Positions 26,840-38,661 of a stretch of DNA of 64,000 nucleotides are shown here, one piece after another. The notes beneath the pieces were generated by a model. It was given only the letters and a program-made list of their open reading frames with translations. It was not told the DNA's origin and did no database searches. Origin of the DNA: Apostichopus japonicus. Its lineage: Eukaryota; Echinodermata; Holothuroidea; Aspidochirotida; Stichopodidae. Positions within the stretch are counted from its first letter, which is position 1, and the number at the start of each line of letters is the position of its first letter. Position numbers and translations under genes: made by a program. The stretch covers positions 3,035,501 through 3,099,500 of the forward strand of contig NC_092576.1 of assembly GCF_037975245.1 (NCBI RefSeq), read 5' to 3'.

Positions 26840-29800
26840 ATGGAGCAGCAGCTTATTAAGGAGTTGAAGGAAGCTTACCACCGCCTCTACGCACATTCTC
26901 ATCCGATAGCATCAGTAAATGTTAAAGCGGTGAATAATTTCTTCATAGAAGGTGGAATTGAATATTTAGTAAACAACTCTGGAAATGTTGAAAAATGGGA
27001 ATCTTTAGAAAATTATCGCAGTATAAGGTTAGACCCGAGAGTTAAATCAAATCGTCGTATCATAGAGGCAGGACCTGGATGTGGCAAGACAGCCTTGACT
27101 GTTCAACTTGCCCGTGATTGGTCCATTGGTGGACCAGGATCAAGTTTAAATGACGTGAAAGTTCTGATTGTAATGAAAATTTGTGAACTGGTAGAAGTGA
27201 CTTCAATCTATGAATGTATTAAACAGTCTTTACAAACTGACTCAAATCTAACTGTTAATAACATTAAAGAGGTACTCCGCCAAACCTCATCTGTTTTATT
27301 TGTTTTGGATGGTGTCGATGAATATCATGATTATGGCAGCAAAGTAAAAACTGACATTTTGGCTATTATTGAAAAGGAAATGCTTCCACACTTTGAAGTT
27401 GTCCTAACAACACGTTCGCAATTTGTACAGAAGAGATACTCCAAAGATTTTAAACGTATTCGTCTAACTGGATTCGACAGGCTTACTCAAGATAAGTATC
27501 TTCGTAAAGTTTTTACGAAAGATGATGATGATGATGATGCAACAGAGAGAATCAGAGAATCTCTCCAGGATAATCCCATTCTTGGAGATCTCTGTCGGGT
27601 TCCATTCTTCTTTATTATATACGCACATATTACACATGATAACGACATGATAAAACGATATACAACAATGACGGGTTACTTTCGTAATATGATTTCATGT
27701 TTCCACGATCATTTCAAGAGAAAGTTTCACAAGCACAATCAACATACACACGTTGATGAGGAGTCTAATCATACGAAGCTTAACGAGGTAGCTTTTGAAA
27801 GCCTGGTTGGATATTCCACTGTCTCCTGGACCAGAGACTACCTCTGTAAAAATCTTGGCAAAGAAAGTTTCGATCAATATTTACGTATTGGGATCTTTGT
27901 AGAAGTTCGTGAGAAGAAATCTGCAGGTGCAAAGTTGGCAAGAAAAGTCAGATTTAATCATAGTTTGTTCTGTGAATGGTATGCGGCAAATCACGTTGTG
28001 GATGTTATTGCAAAACTTGGCAGTAAATTTGAAACCTGTAGTGACGAATACTTAATTGAGTTGTTAGAGGATTTATATCCATCTGATTATCAGCACCTTT
28101 ATCGATTTATCTGTGGAATATACCCGGACGTAGCTAAACACATTATACACTACATCCGAGGTATGGAAGGTAGCGAAGAATTTACCATTCTCTGTCTCCT
28201 GGAGCAGATTGGGAGCAGACACGCTGTTATGGAAACTGTGAAAGAGCTTTGTTCTAGACCCATCCATTTATCACATGTAGACAGCAAACTGCTCCAGAGG
28301 TCAACGCTACAGATACTGGCTATAGCCTCTCATCATAAGGTGCGAATTAAAGAAACCCTTACAAAAATCTTATCTTCATATCTTAACTTGCAATGTAAGA
28401 ACGATATGATTTGATAAATAACCTTGCACAGGGGTAAAATAGGAACTTTGTTATGTTGAAAAAGGACACCCATATACTATACTTAAATATAAGCCTCGAA
28501 TATTACTTAATAATACATTTTCTGCATTTCAGGTTACAGTATCACGTTTAATGCTGCATGAAGCCATTGACTCGGTGGATGTTTCTAGAAATGAAATCGT
28601 ACTTACTTCCGGCCTTCGTCTATCATCTCAAACAACTCTCGGTCAACTCTGGATTGAGATGACTGCAAACAATTGGACAGAGAAAAACTTGCAGGATCTA
28701 TTCATCTATGCAGCCAGTTGTGAAAACTTAAGCTCAGTCGCGTAAGTACTAAATTTGTCAGTGCATTTTACAAGAATTTCAGTTTATTCACAGACCTTTC
28801 TAGAGAATTATCAAATGTTGTTTGTATCAGCTTGACAGTTTTGGAAAGTGTCAAAACAACACAGTGAATTTAGCAATACGGGTTTGTATGTTCGATTCCG
28901 TCATCAACCGATAATTACCAATTAAGTTACTAAATTAATTATTGTTTCTGCTCTCCTTAAACAATGGAATACACTTTTATTAACTGTAAGTAATGCAAGA
29001 TTTTCAGCACCCATGGAGTAGACCAATACTATAACACATTCCTTAATGAAGCTATTAGATTAACGACTTACGTTGAGAACATGTGCGTGTTCATTTACAG
29101 GCTTATCGCATTATCGATCAACATCAAAAATCATAGAAGGAAATGTAATATCAGTAATATATAATATAGTAACATATCCCATATTTAATATATTTAGGAC
29201 ATTATTAATCCTGAATTGAATAATTTGTTTACATATGATATTATTTTATATGGATTCATTTCTGTTGTATGTCTTTCTTTACATCTATAGATTTTCATTC
29301 TGCTTAATGCCTCGTCGTTTTAGTGACGTTTCCAGTCTATCAACGCTTCATGAAAAGAAAGTGCAAGGTATTTGCATCAGATATCATTATTATTCCCAGA
29401 GTAACCGAAACAAAATATACCGGGTAACCTGTATTGACATAATACTTCCTAGAAGTTGTTTATGAGTTGACAATAATAACAAACATCTTTGTAAAGGCTT
29501 AGTGTACATGTTTGTTATTTGCGAATGATGTTATCATACGGTGTCATACGTTTAATCATGATATTTGTGTCTCCCGTATAATTAAGTCTATATTTTTCTA
29601 TTAATTTTTAGTTCTGTGGTATCCTTCACTCGTCTCCTTTCGTCTAAATCTACAAACTGGTTTTTGGGAGGTAAGTTGTATTCCAGAAACAAATTTTCTC
29701 ACTTTAACTACGTATTTAAGTACAAGATTTATTGTATGTCATTTCATTGTATCTCTTTTGTTAGGTTTTCATTTATATGTTTAAGGACCGCCAACAATAA

Positions 29801-30646
29801 ATACAAGTTATCATACAAGTATATAAAAGAATGAACAAAGGCCGTCTTCTTCTATATCAAGGATCGCAAGTATATGATGGTATATTTACATTGTAATATC
29901 AACATTCTAGTAAACATCTACAAAGTAATCATATGGTAATACGGAATGCTTTAACCAATAAATTTTTCGAAAAATTCACAACCATGGCTTTAGGAATGCA
30001 CTTGAGTTAAAGGGAGACGAAGGTTTCAGTTAACCCAATCTGTTAAATATCATCGCTACTTTGAAAACTCATTTCATTCTGTGTCGTTTTATAGCACACG
30101 AGTGGCAGCCAGATGACAGACGAGGAACTTGAAAGGGAGGTAGGTGAAATAGTCTCAATATTGCTATAAAATCCTTGGTATCTGTTTCAGGATTGTAGGA
30201 GACAGTCCCACATCTCCGCTTGTACATAATAGTCTTATGTAATGTGTATGTAAAGCGTATATATAGAAGACTTGTCACTACATATCGTATCATCGTGTAC
30301 GGAAGAGATTACATTAATGGTTTACCAGTAAGCAGATTAAATGATACGTTATAGGCATTACTTAGGTGCTATGAGTTTATTACAGACATATTGTAATAAG
30401 AAACAAACATAGATACTACGTCTCCATGCTCAAACGGGGTGATGATTCAAATATCCGTATATATGTTGGTGTAGTGCTGAGTAAATAAACAATTTGCTTC
30501 TGGTCATTAGTGCATTATTACAAACATGGCTTACAAAAATGTCAAAAGTATACATAAATGTATAAAAATGTTAATATAATGTAATGCTATTGATTTTGGT
30601 TCTTTTTCAGATTACAATGTGCAAAGAAATGTATCCATCCTTATAA
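26840..30646 (+). CDS. NACHT-domain NLR-like protein 1, six coding exons, complete (641 aa)
   Basis: STAND-class NTPase, probably a cytoplasmic immune sensor. Coding exons: 26840-28339, 28533-28741, 29291-29367, 29612-29670, 30095-30139, 30611-30646; phases 0|2|1|0|0 all agree. The NACHT domain shows Walker A GPGCGKTAL (residues 78-86), Walker B FVLDGVDEY and sensor motif LTTRS (189-193), then winged-helix-like and helical segments to residue 500. The next about 140 aa form a C-terminal module also present in gene 2: SGLRLSS, then FSFCLMP, then VLWYPSLVSFRLNLQTGFWE. It ends in a short tail, EITMCKEMYPSL. The ATG at 26840 directly follows a strong acceptor (TTCTTCTCGTGCAG) and aligns with the paralogue's exon border; an in-frame ATG at 26759 would lie in the intron. 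No DEATH, CARD or PYD domain fits in the 70 residues before the NACHT. The first donor (AAG|GTGCGA) is weak. An acidic run (six Asp) lies at about residue 231. Confidence 0.88.
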
Positions 30647-33395
30647 TGGGCATTGACTATTAAATAAGGACGCAGTGCAATTATCATAAAAAAACGCGAC
30701 TTTTTCTGATACATATCTTATATAGGTGGAACATGACTATATACTAATTGCAGTTAACTATTAATTTACTTTCTATAATTCAAAGATGCAGTAGGGTTAT
30801 TTTATTTATTATGTATCTTTTAAGAAAGTTAAATTTGATTCAATAAGAAGGGATTTACACCTAAGAACACCGACTTGCTCTCAGAGTGGTGAAGTCATAG
30901 TTTAACATCCGTAAAAGACTGGAACAATTCAACACGACTTAAAGCGACGCCGATGACGACTGACGAGATACCTGAATTGTTTTCCACAACGCTTTCAACA
31001 TGTTCAATATTTATGATCTTACAGGGTGAAAGAATCGTTGATGATCGATTATTACATTTAAATCTGGAGTACTGTATCTATGTGGTCAAGTGAGAAATAT
31101 GATTTTTTGAGATTGGCGAATGATATTTAACTCAATCATCGTGATGTTGGTATTGGAGACTAGGATTGCTCTGTGTTTTTTTCGTAACCATGATGTTTCT
31201 GTTATTTTCAGTGCATATAAGTGTAAGCCTTTCTTACCGTAATTTTCCAAATTTAGGTTCTGATTTGTTCCTTCATTGTATAAAAGATTGACCATTACAC
31301 ACCCTAAATAAGTTAGTAGTTTAGGTTCTGCAAGAGAATGACTTATCTATCAATTCCATCTCTATGCTAAGAAAGCGGGTTATTTAGCGATTCGTTTTTG
31401 TACCTATGAAATAGTTTACCAGGCCAATATCGAACTATGTTTAATGACTTAACAAGCGCTCTGGCACCATGTGTGATATGAAAAGGACAGTTTTAGTTCT
31501 GGACGATGAAATAAAGTGGAACATGTTCTAAGCATTGTGGTGAATTTTCCACACAATTTAAATGTATCTTTATGCTCGAAATTACGTTAGGGCTGAATGT
31601 TTTGTACCAAACTGAAATTGAAACAAAGCAGATGTGATGTCAAAAGATGCTCACTAATATATACAACTTTCTTTGACGAAATTGGGATGCCTTAGCATAT
31701 GAATATTATAGTATGTGAGGTGTTGATACTTCACAACCTCTTAAGCAAAGTTGGAATCTTATCCAATCCAAGGTCAAAACAACATCAATTTAACAAAACA
31801 AATTTGATGTCAGTTTGCAACTATGACATCACAACTGTTTGCTTAAAATCCATTGATGGTACAAATTGTGACAATATCAACTCTCAACATCTCAAAAACG
31901 TCATGTAGCAAACTTACCAAATTTCACCAGTTTGCTTGGTATATGTTCCTTTTTATTAGTCATAAACATAATTTCTTCTGGACAAACATATTACAATAAG
32001 ATTCCTATATGTTCTCATATTAATCGTGGTTTATTTATTTCTTTAAATTAAAGGAATTTGATACTACAGATTGTATCTCTTTAATTTTTACCATAAATAC
32101 ACATAAAGTACACAGAGTATAAAAAATAGTAATTGTCAAATATTGTATAGACATTAGCGGTCTCGATTAATGGTTTAAAGGAACCATGTTGTATCGTCTA
32201 CTCTTGCCTTTTCCAACCTCTCGCATAAAGGTTCATATAAAGGAATAAACTCAACAAGATACTTTCCTATTAAGACTCCCACTTTATGGAGTAATACAAA
32301 TGTAACATAAAATGCAGCTGATTACGTAATCGTTCGAGATATTTACGAAGAAATAGCTCTGTCATTCCTTTGTTACTGTTTTATTGTTTCTCGTCTTTCT
32401 TTTGTTTAAATGTTTACGTTTAGGCTCAATGGATCCTAGTACAACATATGTTATAAACTTCACCCTATAACGTTATTACACAATTGATTAAATGACTTGC
32501 AGATATAACCATATATTTACCTCTAAAGCAAGTTCTTAACCATTTCCAATACTCGAACCCCTTAGCAATTAAGAAAAAACATCTTTTCATCATTAAAATT
32601 TAGACATGGATCCAGGGCGTACCTGCTAGTGTGTAACAGTTTTTCGTTATAAGATCTTGGCTAATATTCATATCAGGTACACATACACGTAAAATATGGT
32701 TACTCTTATTAAAGCTGTAGTTTTTTTTGGGGGGGGGAGGGGGGGGGCAATCGACTTTGAGTCACTTGGTGGTAAGCAATCTGTATAAGCACACACTCAT
32801 ATAATGTCAATACTTTATTATCTGTCTATTATCTTTATTAGAAGCAGTGCTTGGTATTGAATGGTTCAGATTCAAAGACGGGAAGAAAGATATATCTTAA
32901 AGTTTAATGTATAAACTGAATATTTAATATTCATTTAAATGTCGCCATCAACTTTCTGTATTTTGTTTATGACGTAGATACTCAAATTATCTAAATACAA
33001 CATTTGTTTCTTATAATAGAAACTCTGTATAGCTCTAACATAAAATACGTCGTGTATTTCTGCCACGCTTTTCCTATTCAACGTTTGGTGTCATTATATA
33101 TGAAATGCTGTTCTCTGCATGTCCTTTGAATATTTTCATTGTGACGGCGCTGATTGTCCAATATATTGGCCTTACTAAATATTAGCCTGTGTCTCGCGAT
33201 TTTCATTTTGCTAACATTAAGTAGATAATTCAAAATAGTTTAAATAACAAATGAACTCATTTTGAATAACAGAGTCTATTATAAAAGTGGGAAGTTACAT
33301 TAACTTGATCATACAAAGTGGAGTTTCTGCATTGACGCAATACGTTGCATCTGCAGAAGGCTATTAATAAAATTACAAATACATAGGTTGCAACC
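30647..33395. other. Intergenic region between the NLR genes, proximal part
   Basis: AT-rich, with no coding region recognised. The 3' UTR of NLR gene 1 must begin here, but no AATAAA lies close to the stop. A T-run followed by G-runs occupies 32721-32747. Confidence 0.45.
32721..32747. repeat. Homopolymer T then G tract
   Basis: Eight T bases lead into two G runs separated by a single A. It is a potential G-quadruplex or an old mobile-element scar, and a likely site of sequencing-length error. Confidence 0.8.
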
Positions 33396-33985
33396 AATTT
33401 CGTCACAACGCCCACTTTTGTCACATCAACCTCTTTTGCCACATACATCGCCCACTTAAGTCACATTTCAGCATCCTCGAAAGTATCAAGACACGTATTC
33501 ACCCTTTTTTTCATGGTCATATATTATGGATATTATCGCTGTTTCACATCATTTTTGGAGGCAGTTTTCGAAAGCGCCTTCTACTTCATGTTCCCCATAT
33601 TTACACAAGGTTGACCCAAGGATTCTGAATCGGCAGCCTTTAAAGTACTAGAAAACATCTTCAAACCTTCTTTCTCGAATCGAGATCGGGATCCTCGGTT
33701 CAGCCTCAACTAAATGCCTCATTATTGTTGTGCCATTATATAATGGCCATTCTTTATCATCTATCAAAACTCGGATACACAATGATGTGTCCACTATTTA
33801 AAAATGTATGCAAGACCTGATATGCTTACCACTTTAGCTCAGCTAAGGTTATGACAAAAGTGGGCTATGTGTGTGACAAACCTGCTTGATGTGACACGAA
33901 AGTGGCTGATCTGAATAAAGTGGGCCATGTGTGGGACAAAAGTGGCTAGTGTTACAAAAGTACTTGGTGTGACAAAAGTGATTGT
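33396..33985. mobile_element. Second foldback-like structure: inverted arrays of a ~20-bp repeat
   Basis: On the right (33851-33985) the unit GACAAAAGTGGGCNATGTGT repeats about seven times with variation. On the left (33396-33469) three to four units appear as the reverse complement (GCCCACTTTTGTCACAT). About 380 bp of unique spacer separates them. The plan matches the element at 8218-9232 with an unrelated repeat unit. No target duplication was found and the outer ends are not sharp. Confidence 0.5.
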
Positions 33986-33990
33986 ACAAA

Positions 33991-36900
33991 TGTGGTTCCC
34001 CCAAATAAAATAAAGTTCATAAGTTAATACGTTATTATAAAAAAAATGTATACCAAGAAATATTGTAAATGTTGTTGGTCTTATTGTTTTTCGAACCAAT
34101 GAAGTAAGATTCTTGTAACAACACAATTAACGTAAAAATGACGTAATAATTCACCAGCAATCTCAACAAACAAATAGTGCAGTTGCACACTCCTTCTCTT
34201 CCATCAACACAAGAGTACACGATCCACACAAAAAAAGAGTGCAAGCCTTCTTCGTTTCTCAGTTAATACTTTATCTGAATCACAATTAGTGATTGACAGA
34301 CAAGTGCATCAGCAGAAAAAGACGAAATATCTTTCTAATGAAAATATAATATCTTAAAACTAGTAGGTCAGTAGTACGTCATGGCATTGATTACTGACTG
34401 TATAATTATGATTGACTATGTGAAATAGAAAGTGAGACACAAGTCAATTGATTCGATTTGCTCATGACGTTACGATCGAGAGGTATAGGCCTAAAAATTC
34501 ATTGTTAACCTTACTTAGTGAAATTACGAGCAAGATCAATTCGACCGCTCAAAATCAAGAAAAAATAAAGAACAATATAAAACTAATTTGAACACAAATG
34601 TTATAAAAATGTCGTCGTTTTTTTTTTGTATACATTTTGTCATAATTATGGACGGATTGGTATCATTCATCTTTAAGAGTACAATATTGACTCAGTCTGC
34701 CCATGCAAACGACAGGTTCCTGGATACGATATGAGATTATCTCCATGAATCTCATTCAACAGTAAAGACTATATGTCTTTCTCTAAACCATACTATTTTA
34801 CGATTACTTCCGATCTAGTGTGAACTAATCCTGACCAACGTCAAATATTGGCTGCATTTCGTGAATTGTTAACCTTTATATTATATTTAAATCTAAATAT
34901 GTTTTTTTTTTCATATCTAAGCAGCTTCGTGTTTATGGACATTGTATTTGCAGTCTGTTTGACATAAATTTATATCAAATATTTGACCAAGGTGTAAAGA
35001 TATGAGATCTGATATATCCATATTGACAACTATTAACTCGTTGAACTTTGAGACTTTGTTAAGCTCTTTGTGTAAATATGCGTGCAGTATAGCGTGTATA
35101 CACCATTATAAGGCGAAACCGCCGAGTTGTGCAATGCATACATGGTGCATGGTGCATATAAATCCTTTCAAAGGTATTGAGAAAAATTATACGAATTCTT
35201 TCTAATGAATTATTTGAATGACTCCTGCTACCACCGGAAGCCACCAGCCCCAACCTCACCCCTTTACCCTTAAAAAAGTAGATCGACATGAAATGAAGCA
35301 AGCTTTGTGACAGAAAATGAGCTGTAGTATGCAGAAAGTATAGGCTGTAAGTAAAACCTCTTGATCTTGATCCAGTGGTCTCCGAATAGACATGCCTTTT
35401 ATTAGTATTATTACCTGCTTTAATGAACTGGAAAATAGCACACCAGACATAAAATATAGTTACGTGTCACATGACCAGTCACGACACAGTCTGACAGAAT
35501 GTGAAGCCACATGATGTTCAGAAAGTACTGCCTTTCAATTGTCGTCAGTTTACAAACTCCTTCTTTATAGATTTGTTTGTTTTTATTGCCTATTATTATA
35601 CATTGGAAGTTGTAATTTAAACGAGCTCACAAATAACGGAGAGGAGAGGGGGAGGGTGGAGTGATGGTGAAATATTACAAGGGACTTGATTTTGAAACAA
35701 ATAAGGGGTTGGATGGGCGTCAAATATTGAACCGTGCCTGGCCTCCTCCTTCAGCGCCATATAGTTGCCAAACTAAGCCAAATGTCTTCCAATCGAAGTT
35801 TGTTGTATGCTAATTGTGTTACGGTTTTCTTTGTCATAAATATTGTCTGACGAGAAGATTATTAGGACGTAATGCGAATATGATGGTACCACATATGCCG
35901 TTTTTTATTCAAATTTTGTGAACTGAAGTTGTTTGGCCTTGTATATTAAGGAAGTGATCAAACATAACATGTACCTAAATTGGTATGATATAACACATGG
36001 CAGTGGCGGATCTAGTATTTTACACAAGAAGGACCGTCGAAGCCGGCTGCAATGTAGGGATGTTGGGGTCCTTCACACGGAAAAAGGAAAATGTCAGACT
36101 TGAAATGATGCATTCTGAGACATATCATAAATTAGAACTATAATCAGGTACACACACAAGAAGTAACACGTTCTTTATTTATGTTTTTCTCGATAGGGCT
36201 GAAAGATGGGGGTGAGGACACTCAAAATAGCTGAATCTGATCCTGCATGGTGAATTATATTAAGGACTACACATTGCACAGTGAAGGATAAAAGCAACAT
36301 TCTTCAAATAAGACTCAACTTAACTCTGATATTACCTAAAGTCGATCAATTACTTCCAGATTTGAATTGAAATGGCTTAATAAAGAGCAAAGGAAAAGTG
36401 AACGACGAAGTAGGCGATAGTAAATTGTATTTAACACCTTGTGATCATTGAGGTCAATTTTTTGAGCAAGTATACCACACAAAAATTCATGTTTTCCACA
36501 AACCCGGTTTGGAAACCGTTATGAAGAGTTTTTCAACGTTCATTGCCTGTTATCGGGTTTTACATTGTTATTAGAGATATTGTGCTTATTCTCTCTGCAA
36601 GTTTCGTTTTTGATGGACTTTGTTACTTCAATATTTTGAGGTAGTTAATATTTGCTGTCGTATCTATAAACTCAAGCATTGTGCATCCAATATCAACACA
36701 ATATCATTTTAATATATATATGGAGATTGTACCAGTTTACGACAGTTAAGGATCCAAACCCATCAGCACAGTGTGAAAGGTCAGCATAGCCTCATATTTA
36801 AAGGGTCTTGAATGTTACCTGCGGATAAAGATTCATGAAATTTTAAGACTAAATCTTTTTGTTTTATTATTCATCCACAATCTAATTTTAATGATGTAAT

Positions 36901-37809
36901 GATATTTTAAGGTACTTGAAACAGCCAGAAACGGAACAAATACAAATAACATTAATAACTTAGAATATTTTACAAAAGCATTCTTATATGTCTAGGGAGT
37001 TTCGAACAGCTTTAAATTAATGTTTTTGCAACTAGTATGAGGATAATTGTTGATAGCAAACCTTTTAATGAATACGATGAAATCATTCCACTCTCTTAAA
37101 TATGAAGTAACATAAAAACTAGGTGTATTAGAGGGTGTAATGAAATCATTTGCGTTCATGACGTGGTTGGCCTATACTAGACCATTTCTGTGAAAATTGA
37201 AGAAATTCACTGTGCCGATACAGCGATGTTTATAAGTCATGATCAATAACTGCTACACATTGTTACCTTGTTAACGCATTGAAGCAATTTACATGCACGT
37301 CTTAAATTAAATATTGTTCGAAAGTGTTATATACGTAGTAGACTACTAATTGAGTCTGTAGTAGTAAGTAACAATGTCTCTTTGATATCATAGGTTATCA
37401 ATGCAACAGTGAGTCAATGGGACGGTACCATTTTAATGATTTATGTATAACCCTCTTTCATAGATCAAATGTTCAACAAATTCGTGTACTACCCTTTAGA
37501 GGTTCCGCTTTTTTTCTGATTAATATATCTAATGTATAAAAATGTGATTTAACTGGACCACATTTAACGGATCATCTAACAGGTGATATAACACATTTCG
37601 TGTTAATTCTATGGATAAGGACGTGGTGCGCAGAACAGTACAAAGAAGTACGCTGAGACTTTACTATAAATGGTAACTTAACCTCGTACCGCAAGAAACC
37701 CAAAAGGAATAAAACGTATTTAATATAACAAGAAAATGTAATGTTACTTTAAAGGTACGACGTTGATCACGAGGAATGTAGGAAAACTATTGATAAGTGT
37801 AACATATAA
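33991..37809. other. Intergenic region upstream of NLR gene 2
   Basis: No gene recognised. CAGTGGCGGATCTAG at about 36001 looks like the end of another DNA transposon, but I could not find its partner. The rest is AT-rich and featureless. Confidence 0.4.
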
Positions 37810-37920
37810 AACACTATTAAATCTGTTCGACGAATGCAAATATGAACTTTGAGTTTAGCTCTTGAAGCAATCGTGCAGTGTGCAGATATCATACGATCAC
37901 ACGTTTAGAGACGCCATTTT
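37810..37920 (+). promoter_or_regulatory. Putative proximal promoter/TSS block of NLR gene 2
   Basis: AACACTATT, AATCTGTTCGAC and ATATGAACTTTG at 37810-37851, followed 60 bp later by ACGCCATTTT (37911-37920), repeat the series upstream of NLR gene 1 while the surrounding sequence has diverged. A first non-coding exon appears to end at 38083 (GTCCAG|GTAAGT), as in gene 1. Confidence 0.5.
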
Positions 37921-38512
37921 GATCTGTACAGTGCATATTGCACAGTGCGTATCACGGAGAGGACGACCACTCCTTCGATATATACAGTAAATTAATTATT
38001 TTAACTTTAATGATAAGCATAAGTTTGTGACCTACTTTACGGATTTTTTTCTATTAACATCGGCTTAACAAATCATGGTCCAGGTAAGTCATTTTCTTTT
38101 AAACGTATATCAGCCTCAATCATCATGATAAAATCTCTAAAATATTGCCCAACATTGTTTTTATTTTATATTTATCTAACGTTAGTGACTTATGTCATTT
38201 GTAATGATTTTTTCTAGATTATCGGCACATCATATTTTCCTTAAAGGTAAGGTTTAATACCACCATTATGGGAGATTTAAAACACAAAATACAACTTTCA
38301 ATTATCAGATTGGAGTTCATTATTAACAGATCATTTTTCAGTGGTTGTTTTTCAACCCTATAGAATAATGATAAACAGATCTTTTGCAGAGTTCGTCGAA
38401 ATTATGTTTCATGTTTTCGTTTTTATTTAAAACATTTCACAGATTCATGATACGCAATTGGAAATAAAGGTTCAAAGGGAAGACTAGGAGCCAGTCAACT
38501 AAGAAGCCTAAT

Positions 38513-38650
38513 ATGACGTCACAAACATCCTACCACGGTGATATGACGTCAGCCGCTCCACCAACAAAGACCGAAGGAGAATTTCAAGCATCCAGAAGAA
38601 CTTCATTTTTGTCGGTGAGCAACGAAGATCCATCAGAAAAGAATCAATAA
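38513..38650 (+). promoter_or_regulatory. 45-codon upstream ORF in the leader of NLR gene 2
   Basis: An ATG at 38513 opens a 45-codon frame (starting MTSQTSYHGDMTSAAPP) that stops at 38648-38650, eleven bases before the NACHT ATG at 38662 and in another frame. It lies in the exon 38443-38686 (acceptor ATTTCACAG). Translation would tend to repress or gate the main ORF. Alternatively it is part of a different isoform, since a GTGAGC donor candidate lies inside it. Confidence 0.5.
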
Positions 38651-38661
38651 TTGTTGAAGAT

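Noticed and set aside
36001-36130. CAGTGGCGGATCTAG as a transposon end
   Set aside because: Looks like a hAT-type terminus, but I could not find the opposite end or a target duplication.
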